This document shows positions 53,843 to 63,327 of a DNA stretch of 64,000 nucleotides, piece by piece; the stretch's first letter is position 1, and each line of letters starts with the position of its first letter. Source of the stretch: Mucilaginibacter jinjuensis. Lineage in GTDB: Bacteria; Bacteroidota; Bacteroidia; Sphingobacteriales; Sphingobacteriaceae. The translations under genes and the position numbers were made by a program. Location of the stretch: the NCBI RefSeq assembly GCF_028596025.1, contig NZ_CP117167.1, positions 5,084,001 to 5,148,000 of the forward strand, given 5' to 3'. Under the pieces are notes generated by a model. That model was not told the origin of the DNA. It was given only the letters and a program-made list of their open reading frames with translations, and ran no database searches.

Positions 53843-55477
53843 TTAAACGCCTAATAATAACCTTGCAGGGTCTTCCAGTAATTGTTTTACCCTTACCAGG
53901 AAGCTAACCGACTCGCGGCCGTCAATTACACGGTGATCATAAGATAATGCCAGATACATCATTGGGCGAATTACCACCTGACCGTTAACTGCCACAGGGC
54001 GCTCAATGATATTGTGCATACCTAAAATAGCTGATTGTGGCGAATTGATAATCGGGGTTGATAACATTGAACCAAACACACCACCGTTGGTGATGGTGAA
54101 GGTACCGCCAGTCATTTCTTCGATAGTCAACTTGTTTTCGCGGGCTTTACCGGCTAAAGCAACAACTGCTTTCTCGATATCAGCCAGGCCCATTTGATCT
54201 GCGTTACGGATAACCGGAACAACCAGACCACGTGGTGCAGATACTGCGATTGATACGTCAACGAAATCGCTGTACACGATCTCATCATTCTCTATACGGG
54301 CACCTACGGCAGGCCATTCTTTCAATGCCTCGCAAACTGCCTTAGTGAAGAACGACATAAAGCCTAAGCCTACGCCATGTTTCTCTTTAAATTTATCTTT
54401 GTATTTACCGCGTAACTCCATGATAGGTGCCATATCAACCTCGTTGAAAGTGGTTAACATTGCAGTCTCATTTTTAACGGCAACTAAGCGTTTAGCAATA
54501 GTTTTACGTAATGAAGTCATTTTTTCGCGACGCTCAACTCTTGAACCCGCTACCGCAGGAGCAGCCGCCGGTGCCGGAGCTTTTGGAGCAGCAGGCGCAG
54601 CTGGTTTAGCCGCAGGTGCTGCTGCCGGAGCAGGAGCTGATGTTGCAGGTGCACTTGCTGCAGCTGGCTGAGCAGTGCCTTGTGCGTTCAGCGCATCTTC
54701 TTTAGTGATGCGGCCACCAACACCGTTGCCGGTTACTGATGCTGGGTCAACACCTTTCTCAGCTAATATTTTAGCTGCAGCAGGTGATGGCGTGCCTGAT
54801 GCGTAAGTAAGTTCTTTAGTAGCAGCGGCAGTTGCAGGGGTAGCTTCAATTGCCGGAGCAGGAGTATTACTGCCACTTGCTGCTGCTACCGATCCACCAG
54901 TTACGATGCTGCAAACAACAGCGCCAATTTCTAATGTATCGCCTTCTTTAGCAATGGTTTTTAAAACACCAGCGCTTTCGGCAGTTAATTCAAATGTTGC
55001 TTTGTCTGATTCCAGTTCGGCAATGGCTTCATCCATCGCTACTTCATCGCCGTCTTTTTTAATCCAGCGTGATAAAGTAACCTCAGTAATAGACTCACCT
55101 ACCGGTGGAACTTTGATTTCGATTGAACCAGTTGATTGAGTAGCAGTGGCAGTTACAGGAGCAGTCTCGGCAACCGGTGCAGGAGCAGGAGCCGGTGCAG
55201 CTTCGGCAGGAGTGCTACTGCTACTCGCTGCTGCTACTGATCCCCCATCTTCAATACTTGCTACAGGAGCGCCAATGGCTAAAGTATCACCTTCGGCAGC
55301 TATTGTTTTTAAAGTCCCTGCTTTTTCGGCAGTTAGTTCAAATGTTGCTTTATCTGACTCTAACTCAGCGATCACTTCATCCATCTCCACAGCGTCGCCG
55401 TCTTTCTTAATCCAGCGCGACAAGGTAACTTCGGTAATTGATTCGCCTACCGGCGGAACTTTTATTTCTAAACTCAT
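53843..55477 (-). CDS. odhB: 2-oxoglutarate dehydrogenase E2 (dihydrolipoyl succinyltransferase) with two lipoyl domains
   Basis: The protein begins with two nearly identical lipoyl domains, each with the lipoate-bearing ESDKATFEL lysine (about residues 1-78 and 120-197), separated by an Ala/Pro linker. The peripheral-subunit-binding domain (SPAAAKILAEKGVDPASVTGNGVGGRITKEDAL) follows. The C-terminal catalytic domain is REKMTSLRKTIAKRL ... YDHRVIDGRESVSFL, with the catalytic His in DHRVIDG. It transfers the succinyl group to CoA in the TCA cycle. Two lipoyl domains are more than the usual one in E. coli SucB. The gene lies 99 bases after odhA. Confidence 0.95.
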   Translation of the reverse strand: MSLEIKVPPVGESITEVTLSRWIKKDGDAVEMDEVIAELESDKATFELTAEKAGTLKTIAAEGDTLAIGAPVASIEDGGSVAAASSSSTPAEAAPAPAPAPVAETAPVTATATQSTGSIEIKVPPVGESITEVTLSRWIKKDGDEVAMDEAIAELESDKATFELTAESAGVLKTIAKEGDTLEIGAVVCSIVTGGSVAAASGSNTPAPAIEATPATAAATKELTYASGTPSPAAAKILAEKGVDPASVTGNGVGGRITKEDALNAQGTAQPAAASAPATSAPAPAAAPAAKPAAPAAPKAPAPAAAPAVAGSRVERREKMTSLRKTIAKRLVAVKNETAMLTTFNEVDMAPIMELRGKYKDKFKEKHGVGLGFMSFFTKAVCEALKEWPAVGARIENDEIVYSDFVDVSIAVSAPRGLVVPVIRNADQMGLADIEKAVVALAGKARENKLTIEEMTGGTFTITNGGVFGSMLSTPIINSPQSAILGMHNIIERPVAVNGQVVIRPMMYLALSYDHRVIDGRESVSFLVRVKQLLEDPARLLLGV

Positions 55478-55515
55478 ACTATCTATGTATTGTAGGTTAT
55501 TAGTTGTGATTGAGT

Positions 55516-55567
55516 GAGTGGTGAGTTTTGATTGCCTTCAATACTCGCAATTCAAAACTCACTACTC
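55516..55567. repeat. Inverted repeat in the odhA-odhB gap
   Basis: GAGTGGTGAGTTTTGATTGC (55516-55535) pairs with 55547-55567 with one mismatch and one extra base, giving a hairpin of about 20 bp in the 99-base spacer. It may be an internal mRNA-processing or attenuation element, or a copy of an ACTCACTAC-type repeat. Confidence 0.65.
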
Positions 55568-55576
55568 AAACTGAAC

Positions 55577-58387
55577 TCAGTCCGCGCTGGTTTCAGCCAT
55601 TTTTTTGGTTGTCTCTTTTATCGTTTCTTTCACGGGGCTGCCTGCAGGTGCTTCAAAAGCTTTACCAACAATGTACAATTGCTGTGAGTTATGTTGTTTC
55701 GAATAACCTGTAGCTGTACTTGCACTTTCTTTACGTGAAATAACATCCAGCTGCAATTCGCTCTTGCGGAACTTACGCAGCATGTATGGCCATGCACCCA
55801 TGTTCTCAGGCTCTTCCTGTACCCAGATAAATTCGGTAGCGTGGCTGTATTTAGCTTTCAGCTTCTCCATTTGATCTTTAGGTGTAGGGTAAAGCTGCTC
55901 AACACGTACAATGGCAACATCTTTACGTTTATCGGCTTGTTGTTTCTCTAACAAATCGTAATAGATCTTTCCAGAGCAGAACAACACACGTTTTACTTTT
56001 TTGGTATCAACAAAACTATCGTCAATTAACTCCTGGAACTGGCCTTCGGTAAAATCAACCAACGGCGATACACATGCCGGGTGGCGCAGTAAGCTCTTCG
56101 GTGTAAACACAACCAGTGGCTTGCGGAAATCGCGGTTTAACTGGCGGCGTAATATGTGGAAGAAATTTGCAGGTGTAGTACAGTTTGCTACCTGGATATT
56201 GCTATCGGCACAAAGCTCCATAAAGCGCTCTATACGTGCTGATGAGTGCTCTGGGCCCTGGCCTTCGTAACCGTGAGGTAATAACATTACCAAACCGTTA
56301 CCACGTTGCCATTTAGTTTCGGCACTGGCTATGTATTGGTCAACAATAATTTGCGCACCGTTAACAAAGTCGCCAAACTGTGCTTCCCAGATGGTTAGGG
56401 CGTGTGGGTTAGCTAAAGCATAACCGTACTCAAAACCTAAAACACCATACTCAGATAATAATGAGTTATAGATACTGAATTTTTCTTCGGCACCGATATG
56501 ATCCATCGGTGTGTACTCTTCATCCGTATCAGGCAGTGTAATTACTGCGTGGCGGTGAGAGAAAGTACCACGTTTAACGTCCTCGCCGCTTAAACGTACC
56601 GGGTGGCCTTCTTTTAATAATGAACCGTAAGCAAATAACTCGCCCATTGCCCAATCAAAAACTTTGGTTTCGTTAACCATCTTGCGGCGGTCTTCAAACA
56701 GTTTTTCTATTTTCTTGAACAGTGGTTTGCCTTTAGGCAGTTCCGTTAATTTATTACCGATAGCCAATAACTCAGCTTCTGCAACAGCTGTGGCTGTAGG
56801 TGCAACAGCTTCTTTTTCAGAACCGATGTGTAAGCCCTGCCATGCACCGGCAAACATTGGTTTGCTTTCGGTGAAGCGGTCTTCAGATTTGCTTTCGTTT
56901 AATTGAGCCTGCAACAGGTCGCGGAAAGTTTTTTCCATTTCCTTAGCTGCATCGGCAGATATATCGCCCTGCGCCAATAATTTTTGCAGGTAAATTTCGC
57001 GTGGGTTAGCGTGAGCTTCAATAGCCTTGTACAATACCGGCTGGGTAAATTTAGGCTCATCGCTCTCATTATGGCCGTAACGTCTGTAACATAAAATGTC
57101 GATAAATACATCTTCATTAAATGTTTGGCGATACTCCATAGCCAGGTTAATGGTATAAGCCAATGCCTCGGCATCGTCGCCATTTACGTGGAAAACCGGA
57201 GATAAAACGGTTTTAGCAATATCAGTACAATAAGTACTTGAACGTGCGTCTTTATAGTTGGTGGTAAAACCAATCTGGTTGTTGATCACCAGGTGAACGG
57301 TACCACCAGTGCGGTAACCTTCCAGTTTTTCCATTTGCAGCACTTCATAAATAATACCTTGTGCTGCTACAGAAGCGTCGCCGTGTATTAATATTGGTGC
57401 AATACGGTTATAATCGCCGTTATATTTAAAGTCGATTTTTGATCTTGTCTGGCCTTCAACAACCGGGTCAACAGTTTCCAGGTGCGAAGGGTTAGGGCAT
57501 AAGCTTAAGTGAACGCTTTTGCCGTTAGAGGTTTCGATATCTGTAGAGAAACCTAAGTGGTATTTTACGTCGCCACCGTAAACGGTATCCACATCGTAGT
57601 TTTTGCCTTCAAACTCAGAGAAGATCTCTTTGTATGATTTGCCCATGATGTTAGCCAGCACGTTTAAACGGCCACGGTGAGCCATACCAATGGTAAACTC
57701 TTCGATACCCAGTTTAGAGCCTTTTTCGATAACCGAATCCAGCGCCGGGATTAATGCCTCAGCACCTTCCAGCGAAAAACGTTTCTGACCCAGGAATTTG
57801 GTACCCAGGAAGTTTTCGAAAACTACCGCCTGGTTTAATTTATTCAGGATACGTTTTTTCTCATCTGCCGAGAACGAAGGCTGATTGCGGGTTTTCTCCA
57901 TGCGGTCTTCAAACCACTTGGTTTTTATCGGGTTGCGGATGTATTTGTACTCGGCACCGATAGTTTGGCAGTAAGTATCTTCCAGCAACTGGCGAATGTC
58001 GCGCAGGGTTGCTTTGCCCAAGCCTACTTCAACACCGGCATTAAATACGGTATCCAGGTCGGCATCACTTAAGCCAAAAGTTTCCAGTTCTTTGCCCGGA
58101 AAATACTGGCGGCGCTCGCGTACGGGGTTAGTATGCGTAAACAGGTGGCCACGTGAGCGGTACCCGTTTATCATATTTAAAACGTTTATTTCTTTTAACA
58201 CATGGTTGGGCGGCGTATCGGTACCACCTGCAACAGCAGGCTTACCATCCGAACCTTTACCAAAGTCAAACCCTTCGAAAAACTTTTGCCAACCATAATC
58301 TACCGAGGCTGGGTCCTGCTGGTAGGCTTCATATAGAGAGTCGATATAGGCTGTGTTTTCGTTATTTAGATATGTGAAACGATCCAT
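55577..58387 (-). CDS. odhA: 2-oxoglutarate dehydrogenase E1 component
   Basis: This thiamin-diphosphate enzyme decarboxylates 2-oxoglutarate in the TCA cycle. Hallmarks are the N-terminal E2-binding region MDRFTYLNNENTAYIDSLYEAYQQDP, the GMAHRGRLNVLANIMGK segment, HGDASVAAQGIIYEVLQM, NNQIGFTTNYKDARSSTYCTDIAK, VNGDDAEALAYTINLA and CYRRYGHNESDEPKFTQPVLYK. The C-terminal half has HRHAVITLPDTDEEYTPMDHI, LPHGYEGQGPEHSSARIERFMEL and EEPENMGAWPYM. Length 936 is normal. It is first in the operon with odhB. Confidence 0.97.
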   Translation of the reverse strand: MDRFTYLNNENTAYIDSLYEAYQQDPASVDYGWQKFFEGFDFGKGSDGKPAVAGGTDTPPNHVLKEINVLNMINGYRSRGHLFTHTNPVRERRQYFPGKELETFGLSDADLDTVFNAGVEVGLGKATLRDIRQLLEDTYCQTIGAEYKYIRNPIKTKWFEDRMEKTRNQPSFSADEKKRILNKLNQAVVFENFLGTKFLGQKRFSLEGAEALIPALDSVIEKGSKLGIEEFTIGMAHRGRLNVLANIMGKSYKEIFSEFEGKNYDVDTVYGGDVKYHLGFSTDIETSNGKSVHLSLCPNPSHLETVDPVVEGQTRSKIDFKYNGDYNRIAPILIHGDASVAAQGIIYEVLQMEKLEGYRTGGTVHLVINNQIGFTTNYKDARSSTYCTDIAKTVLSPVFHVNGDDAEALAYTINLAMEYRQTFNEDVFIDILCYRRYGHNESDEPKFTQPVLYKAIEAHANPREIYLQKLLAQGDISADAAKEMEKTFRDLLQAQLNESKSEDRFTESKPMFAGAWQGLHIGSEKEAVAPTATAVAEAELLAIGNKLTELPKGKPLFKKIEKLFEDRRKMVNETKVFDWAMGELFAYGSLLKEGHPVRLSGEDVKRGTFSHRHAVITLPDTDEEYTPMDHIGAEEKFSIYNSLLSEYGVLGFEYGYALANPHALTIWEAQFGDFVNGAQIIVDQYIASAETKWQRGNGLVMLLPHGYEGQGPEHSSARIERFMELCADSNIQVANCTTPANFFHILRRQLNRDFRKPLVVFTPKSLLRHPACVSPLVDFTEGQFQELIDDSFVDTKKVKRVLFCSGKIYYDLLEKQQADKRKDVAIVRVEQLYPTPKDQMEKLKAKYSHATEFIWVQEEPENMGAWPYMLRKFRKSELQLDVISRKESASTATGYSKQHNSQQLYIVGKAFEAPAGSPVKETIKETTKKMAETSAD

Positions 58388-58877
58388 CTGTAGAAATCAA
58401 TCTGTAAAACAGTGCAAAACTAAGACAATTACCTTAGATTTCCTTTTAAAATAAATTCATATTGAGGTAATATATAGGAGAATTAGTAACTTTTTGATAA
58501 CAACCTCGTGCCTACCCGTGAACACTACCACGTCATTGCGAGGTACGAAGCAAACTTAGACCGATTTGTAGTGGCTTTCGTGTAGCAGAAATCCGTTTTT
58601 CATTAGGAACGGATGTGTGATAATTCAACGTCAGTGGATGTTCATTTCTTTTTCTCTCAAAAAGAAACGAACCAAAGAAAAAGTCGTGGCTGCTCAATTT
58701 TCTATGAAAGAGTGTGGTGTAGCTAATTTTGTGCTATCCGAAAATCAAGATGCCACAATTGTTAGGTTATTAAGGGTTTATCAGGGCAGTTACCATCGGC
58801 ATTATTTATTAGTCATTGCAATGACTAATCGGATTTGGTCTCGATTCTTGACTCTCGATTCTTGATTCTCTTTCCCC
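58388..58877. repeat. Repeat-rich spacer upstream of odhA
   Basis: 490 bases without a convincing gene. CGTCATTGCGAGGTACGAAGCAA at 58531-58553 is identical, over 23 bases, to 6382-6404. A TTCTTTTTCTCTC-AAAAAGAAACGAACC-AAAGAAAAAG palindromic stretch lies at about 58646-58683, and ATTCTTGACTCTCGATTCTTGATTCTC repeats end the region (about 58842-58870). The 82-codon plus ORF 58617-58865 runs through these repeats and is not called. Confidence 0.6.
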
Positions 58878-60413
58878 CTATAACTCATCTACCATCCCCA
58901 AATAAACCTCGGCCTGTTCATTGATTTTTCTTAATTCATCAGCTGGAAACTTACGCATAATATTATACATCATGCCAACGCGTGGGTTAGGTTCGAGGGT
59001 TTCAGCATTACGGTCAAAGAAATTCCAGTAAAGGCTATTGAACGGGCAGGCGCGGTCGCCGTATTTCTTTTTATAATCGTAATGGCAGGCTTTGCAGTAA
59101 TCACTCATTTTGTTGATATAGGCAGCTGAGGCTACGTAAGGCTTAGAAGCAATAATGCCGCCATCTGCAAACTGGCTCATGCCACGGGTATTGGTAATTT
59201 CTACCCATTGCAGGGCATCAATGTAAACGCCCAGATACCATTCGTCTACCTCATCTGGATTTGAGCCCGATAGTAAAGCAAAGTTGCCGATTACCATTAG
59301 CCTTTGAATGTGGTGTGCCCAAGCGTTATTCAATGACTGTCCGATGCATTTGCTGAGGCAATTCATTTTGGTATTACCATCCCAAAACCATTTAGGTAGC
59401 TGGCTTTTATGATTAAAGAAGTTAAGGGTTGCATACTCGGGCATTTTGGCCCAGTATACGCCGCGCATAAATTCGCGCCAGCCAATTACCTGCCTCACAA
59501 ATCCCTCTACCTGTGCAAGTGTAATATCTTCTTTATTCTTATCCCACTGGCTAAGTACTGCAGTAATAATTTCGACCGGTGAAATCATCTTCGTGTTTTG
59601 GGCGAATGACAACCGCGAATGGAAAAGGCTGATATGCCCGTTCAGCATAGCATCTTCATAAGTACCAAAATGCGGCAACAAATTTTCACAAAAATAGTTA
59701 AGCGATTGTAAAGCTTCCTTACGAGATAATGGCCAGCCGAACTTTTCAGCATCTACCCTGCCAAAATACTTCACTCCCATTTTATCAATCATTACTTTCA
59801 ATGCCGATACATCATGGTTAAACAGGATAGGCTCTTGCAGCGGCACTTTGTTATCGTATTTCTTTCGATTATCATGATCGAAGTTCCATCTGTCGCCTAA
59901 TGGCTGATCACCTTTCATCAATATGCTAAGGCGTGTGCGCATGCTTCGATAAAAGTTCTCCATCAGGTAACTTTTACGGTCGCCAAAAAAATCACGCACC
60001 TCGTAGCGGGTGGTCAGGAAATGTTCGGTATCGGCTACGCCGGTTTCAATATTGAGTGACAGGCAAAATGATTTAAGCTGTTCGTCTAAACGGTATTCGT
60101 CGGGCAATTGATATTCAAAACGTTTGATATGGTGCTTTGCAATAAGCTGTTGCAAATTTTTATCGATGTGCTGCTGGTTATCTGTATCATCCAATTTTAT
60201 ATAAATTACCTGGTGACCAGCCTTACCAAGCTGATGAGCAAAGTTGCGCATGGCGGCAAAAAAGGCGAGGATTTTTTGTAAATGATGCGTCACATATTCC
60301 TGTTCTTGCATCACTTCCATCAGCACATAATAAACTTCGGGATCTTGTTTGGCAAACCAACTGTGCTTACTGTTTAATTGATCGCCAAGAATAAGCCGGA
60401 GTGTTTTTGCCAT
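58878..60413 (-). CDS. Prokaryotic cryptochrome/photolyase (FeS-BCP type)
   Basis: A photolyase of the iron-sulfur bacterial family (PhrB-like (6-4) photolyases). It starts with the ILGDQLNSKH element and ends with an FAD-binding helical domain: SRLSFAQNTKMISPVEII, QVIGWREFMRGVYWAKMPEY, NNAWAHHIQRLMVIGNFALL, DEWYLGVYIDALQWVEITNTRGMSQFADGG. The [4Fe-4S] ligands are seen as CLSKC and the C-terminal CKACHYDYKKKYGDRACPFN. It uses light to repair DNA photoproducts or acts as a light sensor. The ATG at 60413 (MAKTLRLIL) is preferred. Two micro-genes lie upstream. Confidence 0.9.
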   Translation of the reverse strand: MAKTLRLILGDQLNSKHSWFAKQDPEVYYVLMEVMQEQEYVTHHLQKILAFFAAMRNFAHQLGKAGHQVIYIKLDDTDNQQHIDKNLQQLIAKHHIKRFEYQLPDEYRLDEQLKSFCLSLNIETGVADTEHFLTTRYEVRDFFGDRKSYLMENFYRSMRTRLSILMKGDQPLGDRWNFDHDNRKKYDNKVPLQEPILFNHDVSALKVMIDKMGVKYFGRVDAEKFGWPLSRKEALQSLNYFCENLLPHFGTYEDAMLNGHISLFHSRLSFAQNTKMISPVEIITAVLSQWDKNKEDITLAQVEGFVRQVIGWREFMRGVYWAKMPEYATLNFFNHKSQLPKWFWDGNTKMNCLSKCIGQSLNNAWAHHIQRLMVIGNFALLSGSNPDEVDEWYLGVYIDALQWVEITNTRGMSQFADGGIIASKPYVASAAYINKMSDYCKACHYDYKKKYGDRACPFNSLYWNFFDRNAETLEPNPRVGMMYNIMRKFPADELRKINEQAEVYLGMVDEL

Positions 60414-60475
60414 GTTGTTACAACGCATCTAAACGTTGATAGTTTAACATATAAAACCGGGCGCTATAAACTCTC

Positions 60476-60586
60476 TTAATGTGCTTTATGAAATAACTTC
60501 TTCACGAAGTCTTTGAGATAGTCAAAGCCTTCGAAAGCTACGGCGAGGACGCCGATGATGACGGTAAATTCTTCGAAGGAGTTCAT
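60476..60586 (-). CDS. Micro-protein, 36 aa, helical
   Basis: MNSFEEFTVIIGVLAVAFEGFDYLKDFVKKLFHKAH: an amphipathic or short hydrophobic helix followed by a basic tail. It may be membrane associated. It starts 16 bases downstream of the two-helix micro-gene and is 62 bases before the FeS-photolyase, on the same strand, so an operon with it is possible. No family recognised. Confidence 0.4.
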   Translation of the reverse strand: MNSFEEFTVIIGVLAVAFEGFDYLKDFVKKLFHKAH

Positions 60587-60602
60587 TTTGTGGTTTATTA
60601 AC

Positions 60603-60776
60603 TTACTTTATAAATACGAAATATATTACTGCCCAGACTGAGATAAACATCAATCCGCCTAAAATATCATTGCGGTACTTTTTAGCATCCTTTTTAATAA
60701 TCAGATGATATAAAATCCACCCGATAAATAAAGCCGTCATAATTGGCGGTCCAAGCAATGCTAAGCCAGCTCCCAT
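60603..60776 (-). CDS. Small two-helix membrane protein, 57 aa
   Basis: ATG at 60776 starts MGAGLALLGPP and two membrane helices (IMTALFIGWILYHLIIKK and ILGGLMFISVWAVIYFVFIK), joined by a basic loop (KKDAKKYRND). The topology is clear even though the ORF is short. Upstream of the photolyase gene on the same strand. Function unknown. Confidence 0.55.
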   Translation of the reverse strand: MGAGLALLGPPIMTALFIGWILYHLIIKKDAKKYRNDILGGLMFISVWAVIYFVFIK

Positions 60777-60897
60777 ATTTTTAAGTATTTAATAATACTA
60801 AGTTCGTATTTATTTATATTATATTGAACGCTTTCAAAAAGAAAATGTTACAGGGTTGGTGTCGGGCGAGTGTCATCAAATTTATTTCAATAGTTTT

Positions 60898-61050
60898 TTT
60901 GTCATTCCGAGGAACGAGGAATCTTATTCACCATACATCTTCTTCATGCAAATCGAAGAAGATTATTAATGAAGTGTTAGTATTATTAGTATTATAGGTA
61001 TTAATGAGCTCCCTACGGTCGGTTCTTCTCTGCCGCTCTGAATGACAAAG
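60898..61050. repeat. Imperfect palindromic element upstream of the DASH cryptochrome gene's 3' end
   Basis: GTCATTCCGAGGAACGAGGAATCTTATTC (60901-60929) and TCTGAATGAC (61037-61046) resemble the GTCATTGCGAGG...GATGAC modules at 6.4 kb and the GTCATTTCGA...TCGAAATGAC element at 13.26 kb. The middle holds an irregular TAGTATTATTAGTATTATAGG microsatellite. No gene. Confidence 0.55.
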
Positions 61051-61072
61051 GGGAAAAAGACGTGTCGGCAAG

Positions 61073-62365
61073 TTACGCTACGTCCTTAGTATGCGATAAC
61101 CAAAGCGCCAGGTAATCATCTTTATACTCGGTACCTAATTTAGAGGTATCAAAGTATTTATTTTCGCGTGGATCGTTACCTACACCGGCAACAAAGATCC
61201 AGTTACCCCAATTGCTGGCGGGTGAGTAATCTATCAGCACACTTTCGAAGTATAACGCGCCTTGTGTCCAGTCTACTTTTAATTCTTTGATGAGGTAAGC
61301 GGCCAGGGTTTGGCGGCTATAGTTATTGATGAAACCGGTATTGTTTAATTCGGTCATTGCGGCATCTACTGCTGCGTTGCCGGTTGCACCTTGTTTCCAG
61401 TTTTCGAAAAGTTCGCCTTGCTTGGTGGCTGTTTCGGGAGCTTCGGTTTTAAAACCTTCGGCTTTGAAAAACTTGGTGCTGCCGTGTTTTTTAAACATAA
61501 ACCTAAAGTAATCGCGCCATAAAAGCTCGAGCACCAGCGGGTTGTTGTTATGATGAAAATGCTGCATCACACTCCAATATACCTGGCGAGGCGATAAACA
61601 CCCCATAGCCAACCAGGGCGAAATACCTGAAATAGAAGTATGCATGCCATTACGCGCAGGCTTTGACCCCATTGCGGCAAGGGCATTATTAATATAGCGT
61701 TGCAGTTGCTCGTTACCTGCTGTTTCGCCGCCTATAAAACTAAACTTGGCGCGGGTGTCGGCAATTGGCTCTTCCAATCCTAATTGTTGCAGGGTTGGTA
61801 TTTCGCCGGGTTCTGCATTTTCGGGCAGTATTATATTTTCGGGCGCTTGTACGCTTGGGCGTACATCGCTGTCGCGCTCTACTTTCTTTTTAAATACGGC
61901 AAAGCTATCCGGGATATCTTTTATCGGGAAAGGCAGATCTTCTTTATGGTAAAGCGTGTGGCCTATAAAGTGTTTAAGGTTCAGCTTAATTTTCCATAAG
62001 GCGGCTTCCAGTTTTTCAGAAATGGCAGTTTCTTCGAATGATACCTCGCGGTGGTGATAAACCTCGTTAACATGATATTCTTGTGCCAGTTGTGGGATCA
62101 GTTCGGCAGGGTCGCCAATGCGGACGATCAGGTCGCCACCCAATGACTGTAAGTTCTGACGAAGGTTAGCTACAGATTCTATCAGAAACTTTGCACGAAT
62201 GTTACCTGTTTTAGGTACACCGGCTTCGGTGGTCTCGAAATAATAGGGATCGAAAATATAAACGGGCAGTACTTTATCGGCTTTACGCGTAGCTTCTAAC
62301 AATATTTCATTATCGTTTACACGTAAATCATTTCTGAACCAAACCAATATCGTTTTATCGCTCAT
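61073..62365 (-). CDS. Cryptochrome DASH
   Basis: The N-terminal antenna domain begins TILVWFRNDLRVNDNEILLEATRKADKVLPVYIFDPYYF. The FAD domain includes GCLSPRQVYWSVMQHFHH, LVLELLWRDYFRFMFKKHG, NNTGFINNYSRQTLAAYLIKELKVDWTQGALYFESVLIDYSPASNWGNWIFVAGVGNDPRENKYFD, which is diagnostic for the DASH subfamily. DASH proteins repair CPD lesions in single-stranded DNA and may serve as light sensors. With the FeS-type photolyase 0.7 kb away, the region is a photoprotection cluster. Length 430 is typical. Confidence 0.94.
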   Translation of the reverse strand: MSDKTILVWFRNDLRVNDNEILLEATRKADKVLPVYIFDPYYFETTEAGVPKTGNIRAKFLIESVANLRQNLQSLGGDLIVRIGDPAELIPQLAQEYHVNEVYHHREVSFEETAISEKLEAALWKIKLNLKHFIGHTLYHKEDLPFPIKDIPDSFAVFKKKVERDSDVRPSVQAPENIILPENAEPGEIPTLQQLGLEEPIADTRAKFSFIGGETAGNEQLQRYINNALAAMGSKPARNGMHTSISGISPWLAMGCLSPRQVYWSVMQHFHHNNNPLVLELLWRDYFRFMFKKHGSTKFFKAEGFKTEAPETATKQGELFENWKQGATGNAAVDAAMTELNNTGFINNYSRQTLAAYLIKELKVDWTQGALYFESVLIDYSPASNWGNWIFVAGVGNDPRENKYFDTSKLGTEYKDDYLALWLSHTKDVA

Positions 62366-62679
62366 TCTATCGCTTTAGCCTACCGGGTTTGTAAAAATTG
62401 CAAATATTCGCGTCATTTTCACACAATCAGTCAATTTTTGACATCATCCCAACATTTCATCTTCGCCCGGGGTAAATAGGCGCATTTACAGATTATGGCA
62501 TAAAGATAATACAATATTGATTGATAAATAAAAGCGTAACACAATTTTTGCCTGTTCATTTTTAGAGAAAAAATGAATAATACACACTATTTCATATTAT
62601 TTTCCTGTTTTTATTATCATACAAGCATGACATTTGCTTGGCTATTAAATTGTAACTTTAAATAAAACACAGGAGCATT
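62366..62679. other. Divergent promoter region of cryptochrome DASH and tetR
   Basis: 314 AT-rich bases, no gene. Before tetR, TAACTTTA (62653-62660) resembles TAnnTTTG imperfectly. AGGAG at 62671-62675 is an unusually clear Shine-Dalgarno site for this window, 4 bases before the ATG. Confidence 0.4.
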
Positions 62680-63327
62680 ATGGCCACTATAGAGAGCATA
62701 CAATCCGCTTATATAGATTATGTACTTACGCAGGGCGAGCAGCCTAAGTCGGTATACGTATTTGCGAAACAGAATGAAATTACCGAAGAAGAGTTCTATC
62801 GTTTCTTCGGATCGTTTGAGGCACTGGAGCAAAACATCTGGGCTGAAACAGCTACCAAAACCATTGCTGAAATTAAAACTCAGGAGATTTGGCCGCAATA
62901 TTCATCGCGGGAGAAAGCATTGTCGTTCTTCTACAGCTTTTTCGAATTATTAAAAAGCAGCCGCAGCTTTGCCATCTACAGCTTTAACAGACAGCCCAAA
63001 GGGTTATCGCATCCGCGTGTGCTGGATACTTTAAAGGTGATAGTAGAAAACTTTGCCGATGAGATAATTAAGCAAGGCCTCGAGTCGAACGAACTGGCTG
63101 ATCGCCGTTTCCTTTCCAAACGTTATAAAGACGGCCTTTGGATGCAGTTTGGCTTTGTGCTTAATTTCTGGATCAACGATAATTCGGCCGGGTTCGAGAA
63201 AACTGATGAAGCCATTGAGAAAGGTGTAAACGTAACGTTTGATCTTTTCCAACGTTCGCCAATTGATAATTTGCTGGAGTACGGCAAGTTTTTGGCAAAG
63301 AATAGCAGGTTTGCGGAACGGGTGTAA
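62680..63327 (+). CDS. TetR-family transcriptional regulator (Bacteroidota type)
   Basis: The N-terminal ~50 residues form a TetR-like helix-turn-helix (AYIDYVLTQGEQPKSVYVFAKQNEITEEEFYRFFGSFEALEQNIW), where FYRFFGSFEAL is the recognition-helix part. The all-helical C-terminal ligand domain (ALSFFYSFFELLKSSRSFAIYSF ... GLWMQFGFVLNFWINDNSAGFEKTDEAIEKGVNVTFDLFQ) is of the TetR_C type found in Bacteroidota. It begins 4 bases after an AGGAG site. The ligand is unknown. It shares a spacer with the HAD gene and may be in one transcript with it. Confidence 0.85.
   Translation: MATIESIQSAYIDYVLTQGEQPKSVYVFAKQNEITEEEFYRFFGSFEALEQNIWAETATKTIAEIKTQEIWPQYSSREKALSFFYSFFELLKSSRSFAIYSFNRQPKGLSHPRVLDTLKVIVENFADEIIKQGLESNELADRRFLSKRYKDGLWMQFGFVLNFWINDNSAGFEKTDEAIEKGVNVTFDLFQRSPIDNLLEYGKFLAKNSRFAERV

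Noticed and set aside
55146..55517. 123-codon plus-strand ORF opposite odhB
   Set aside because: Ala/Ser-rich shadow created by the Ala/Pro linker and duplicated lipoyl domain of odhB.
58617..58865. 82-codon plus-strand ORF
   Set aside because: Built from TTCTTTTTCTCTC and CGATTCTTGA repeats in an otherwise gene-free spacer.
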